NCBI RefSeq assembly: GCF_019131995.1
Contig: NZ_JAHONA010000006.1
Span: forward strand, 1-64,000
Direction of reading: 5' to 3'
Origin: Collinsella aerofaciens
GTDB taxonomy: Bacteria > Actinomycetota > Coriobacteriia > Coriobacteriales > Coriobacteriaceae
Length of the DNA: 64,000 bases
In this document: positions 62,054 to 64,000 of the stretch, in pieces
Numbering within the stretch: the stretch's first letter is position 1
How the letters are laid out: each line of letters opens with the position of its first letter
Made by a program: the position numbers and the translations under genes
The notes under the pieces: generated by a model
The model's input: the letters and a program-made list of their open reading frames with translations, nothing else
What the model was told of the DNA's origin: nothing
Database searches by the model: none

Positions 62054-64000
62054 ATGGCTCAGGATAAGTTTGACGTGGGCGGTATGACGTGCGCCGCGTG
62101 CCAAGCGCACGTGGACCGTGCCGTGAGCAAGCTCGACGGCGTCCAAAGCGTCGCGGTCAATCTGCTCGCCGGCTCTATGCTGGTGGACTACGACCCTGCG
62201 CAGGTCTCCCCCGACGATATCTGCACCGCTGTCGATCGCGCTGGCTACTCGGCCTCGCCCATCAGCGCGGGCACCGACGCCGCCTCAAGCGGCAGCTCGC
62301 AGGCCAGGTCTGGCGTCACCCATATGGAGTCGCCCACCAAAAAGCTGGAGGCCGCCGCCTCTGCCATGCGTACCCGCCTCATCATCTCGATCATCTTCCT
62401 CATCCCGCTGTTCTACATAGGCATGGGGCACATGCTCGGTTGGCCACTGCCCGGCGTCTTCACCGACCACACCCACAGCATGACGCTCACGCTCACCGAG
62501 CTCGTCCTGCTCATCCCCATCGTCTATGTCAACGACGCGTACTTTATCAATGGGTTTAAATCGCTCGCGCACGGCGCGCCCACCATGGACGCCCTCATCG
62601 CCGTCGGCGCCACCGCGTCCATTGCCTGGTCGCTCTACGCCATGTTTATCATGGCCGACCAGCTGGCCACAGGTCAGGTACACGAGGCCATGATAACGGG
62701 CATGGACAATCTGTATTTTGAGAGCGCCGGCACGATCCTGTCGCTGGTCACCGTGGGCAAATACCTCGAGACGCGCAGCAAGTCCAAGACCGGCGGCGCC
62801 ATCGAGGCGCTCATCGACCTGGCGCCCAAGACCGCGACCATCGTGGCCGACGACGGCACCGAGACCGCTGTGGACGTCGACGCCATCCTTCCCGGCCAGG
62901 TGCTGCGCGTGCGCCCCGGCGAGTCCATCCCTGTCGACGGCGTCGTACTCGAGGGCGCTTCGGCCGTGGACGAGAGCGCGCTCACCGGCGAGTCCATCCC
63001 CGTGGAAAAGACCGCCGGCGACACCGTCAACGCCGCCACTGTCAACCGTACCGGCTCGTTTACCTTCCGTGCCACACGCGTGGGCGCCGACACGTCGCTC
63101 GCCAAGATTATCCAGCTCGTCGAGGACGCCAACGCCACCAAGGCGCCTATCGCCCGCATGGCCGACAAAGTCGCCGGCGTGTTCGTGCCCGTGGTGTTTG
63201 CGATCTCGGCCGTGACCTTTGCGGTGTGGATGGCACTGACCGGCAGCATAAACGAGGCGCTCACCTCCGCCGTGGCCGTGCTGGTGATCAGCTGTCCGTG
63301 CGCGCTGGGCCTGGCCACGCCCGTCGCCATTATGGTCGGCACCGGCAAGGGCGCCGAAATGGGCATTCTGTTTAAGAGCGCCGAGGCGCTGGAGAACCTA
63401 CGCAGCGTGGGCACCGTGGTGCTCGACAAGACGGGCACCGTCACCCGCGGCAAGCCGGCTGTGACCGATATCACGGTAGCCACGCGCGCTGACGGCTCGC
63501 CCGCCATGAGCGAAAAGGCATTGCTCAAGCTGGCCGCTGCGCTGGAGCGCTCAAGCGAGCACCCGCTGGCCGAGGCGATTATGGCCGAGTGCGAGGCGCG
63601 CGGAATCGTCGCACGCATGGTCGAGGACTTTACCGCCGTGCCCGGGCGAGGCGTTACGGCACGCGAGGGGCAGAATGTCATCGCCGCCGGCAACGTGCGT
63701 CTGATGGACGAGCTGGGCGTGAAGGTTCCCGCCGGCCTTGCCGAACAGTTCGCGGCCGAGGGCAAGACGCCGCTGTTCTTTGCCAAGAACAGCGAGCTTG
63801 TCGGTACCATCGCCGTGGCGGACGAGGTCAAGGAGACGAGCGCCGGGGCCATCGCCGCACTGCGCTCGCTTGGCGTCGACGTGTGCATGCTCACCGGCGA
63901 CAACCGCGTGACGGCCGAGGCCATCGCCCGCCGCGTGGGGTTGAGCAGCGAGCAGGTCATCGCCGACGTCCTCCCCGCCGACAAGGAACGCCACGTGCGC
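62054..64000 (+). CDS. copA: Copper-translocating P1B-type ATPase (partial)
   Basis: The first 649 residues of a copper exporter; the gene runs off the window. It has an N-terminal metal-binding domain with GGMTCAAC, membrane spans from about 105, the actuator TGES motif (in [14 protein letters not shown]), the transport site [11 protein letters not shown], phosphorylation site DKTGTVTRG and the SSEHPLAEA motif; the window stops after [15 protein letters not shown], before the GDGxND hinge. AAAGGAG lies before the ATG at 62054. The CPC site and copper-type operator indicate Cu(I) export. Confidence 0.95.
   Translation, partial: MAQDKFDVGGMTCAACQAHVDRAVSKLDGVQSVAVNLLAGSMLVDYDPAQVSPDDICTAVDRAGYSASPISAGTDAASSGSSQARSGVTHMESPTKKLEAAASAMRTRLIISIIFLIPLFYIGMGHMLGWPLPGVFTDHTHSMTLTLTELVLLIPIVYVNDAYFINGFKSLAHGAPTMDALIAVGATASIAWSLYAMFIMADQLATGQVHEAMITGMDNLYFESAGTILSLVTVGKYLETRSKSKTGGAIEALIDLAPKTATIVADDGTETAVDVDAILPGQVLRVRPGESIPVDGVVLEGASAVDESALTGESIPVEKTAGDTVNAATVNRTGSFTFRATRVGADTSLAKIIQLVEDANATKAPIARMADKVAGVFVPVVFAISAVTFAVWMALTGSINEALTSAVAVLVISCPCALGLATPVAIMVGTGKGAEMGILFKSAEALENLRSVGTVVLDKTGTVTRGKPAVTDITVATRADGSPAMSEKALLKLAAALERSSEHPLAEAIMAECEARGIVARMVEDFTAVPGRGVTAREGQNVIAAGNVRLMDELGVKVPAGLAEQFAAEGKTPLFFAKNSELVGTIAVADEVKETSAGAIAALRSLGVDVCMLTGDNRVTAEAIARRVGLSSEQVIADVLPADKERHVR

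Overview
The window is a high-GC chromosomal segment with dense, mostly minus-strand operons, strong AGGAGG-type ribosome binding sites and many GTG/TTG starts. Gene content (ruvCAB, fhs, dnaE, an AddAB-like pair, a YgiQ radical SAM protein, several sugar PTS loci, an [FeFe] hydrogenase, a superoxide reductase and an LPXTG surface protein) points to an anaerobic, saccharolytic, gut-type actinobacterium of the Coriobacteriia, most probably Collinsella. That assignment is inference from protein style and content; no rRNA gene is present.

Layout. 1-22.4 kb is a conserved housekeeping block: fhs, ruvCAB (with a LexA-type box before ruvC), a NadE-like protein that has lost the catalytic residues of both its domains, superoxide reductase, a SWIM-SNF2 helicase, dnaE, the addA/addB-like pair, a TrpR/YerC-type regulator and a YvlD-type membrane protein. 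22.4-31.4 kb holds an Rrf2 regulator divergent from cysK, then mnmA, a HipA-like kinase with its own DNA-binding domain, an M42 peptidase, fucO, an AT-rich LURP-one-type gene and a YoaK-type membrane protein. 31.6-39.2 kb carries ygiQ, an aryl-beta-glucoside PTS/6-phospho-beta-glucosidase pair with a divergent AraC regulator, a CPBP protease and an orphan DinJ-type antitoxin. 39.4-45.5 kb is one tightly packed operon joining an [FeFe] hydrogenase and a NuoF/GltD-type flavoprotein to a TauT-like ABC transporter whose permease and ATPase are fused. 45.7-50.4 kb is an alpha-glucoside PTS operon (EIIA, LicT antiterminator, EIICB, GH4 6-phospho-alpha-glucosidase) with a recognisable antiterminator element in its leader. 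50.5-54.4 kb has a flavodoxin-ferredoxin fusion and a DEAD-box RNA helicase with a very long Arg/Gly tail. 54.7-61.6 kb is an accessory-looking group: an FHA-domain protein, a transmembrane Ser/Thr kinase and a sortase-anchored coiled-coil/CAP-domain protein. The window ends inside a copper P-type ATPase preceded by a CsoR-type operator.

The most unusual material is noncoding. (1) Two elements 23.4 kb apart share an identical 26-nt core, an inverted 24-nt partner about 233 bp away and a pair of TGYATA boxes 21 bp apart at identical offsets, yet have unrelated interiors. (2) Six copies of a 57-61-bp hairpin repeat occur only around the FHA/kinase/CAP cluster. (3) A composite double palindrome lies just ahead of the kinase gene. 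(4) Several REP-like palindromes sit between operons.
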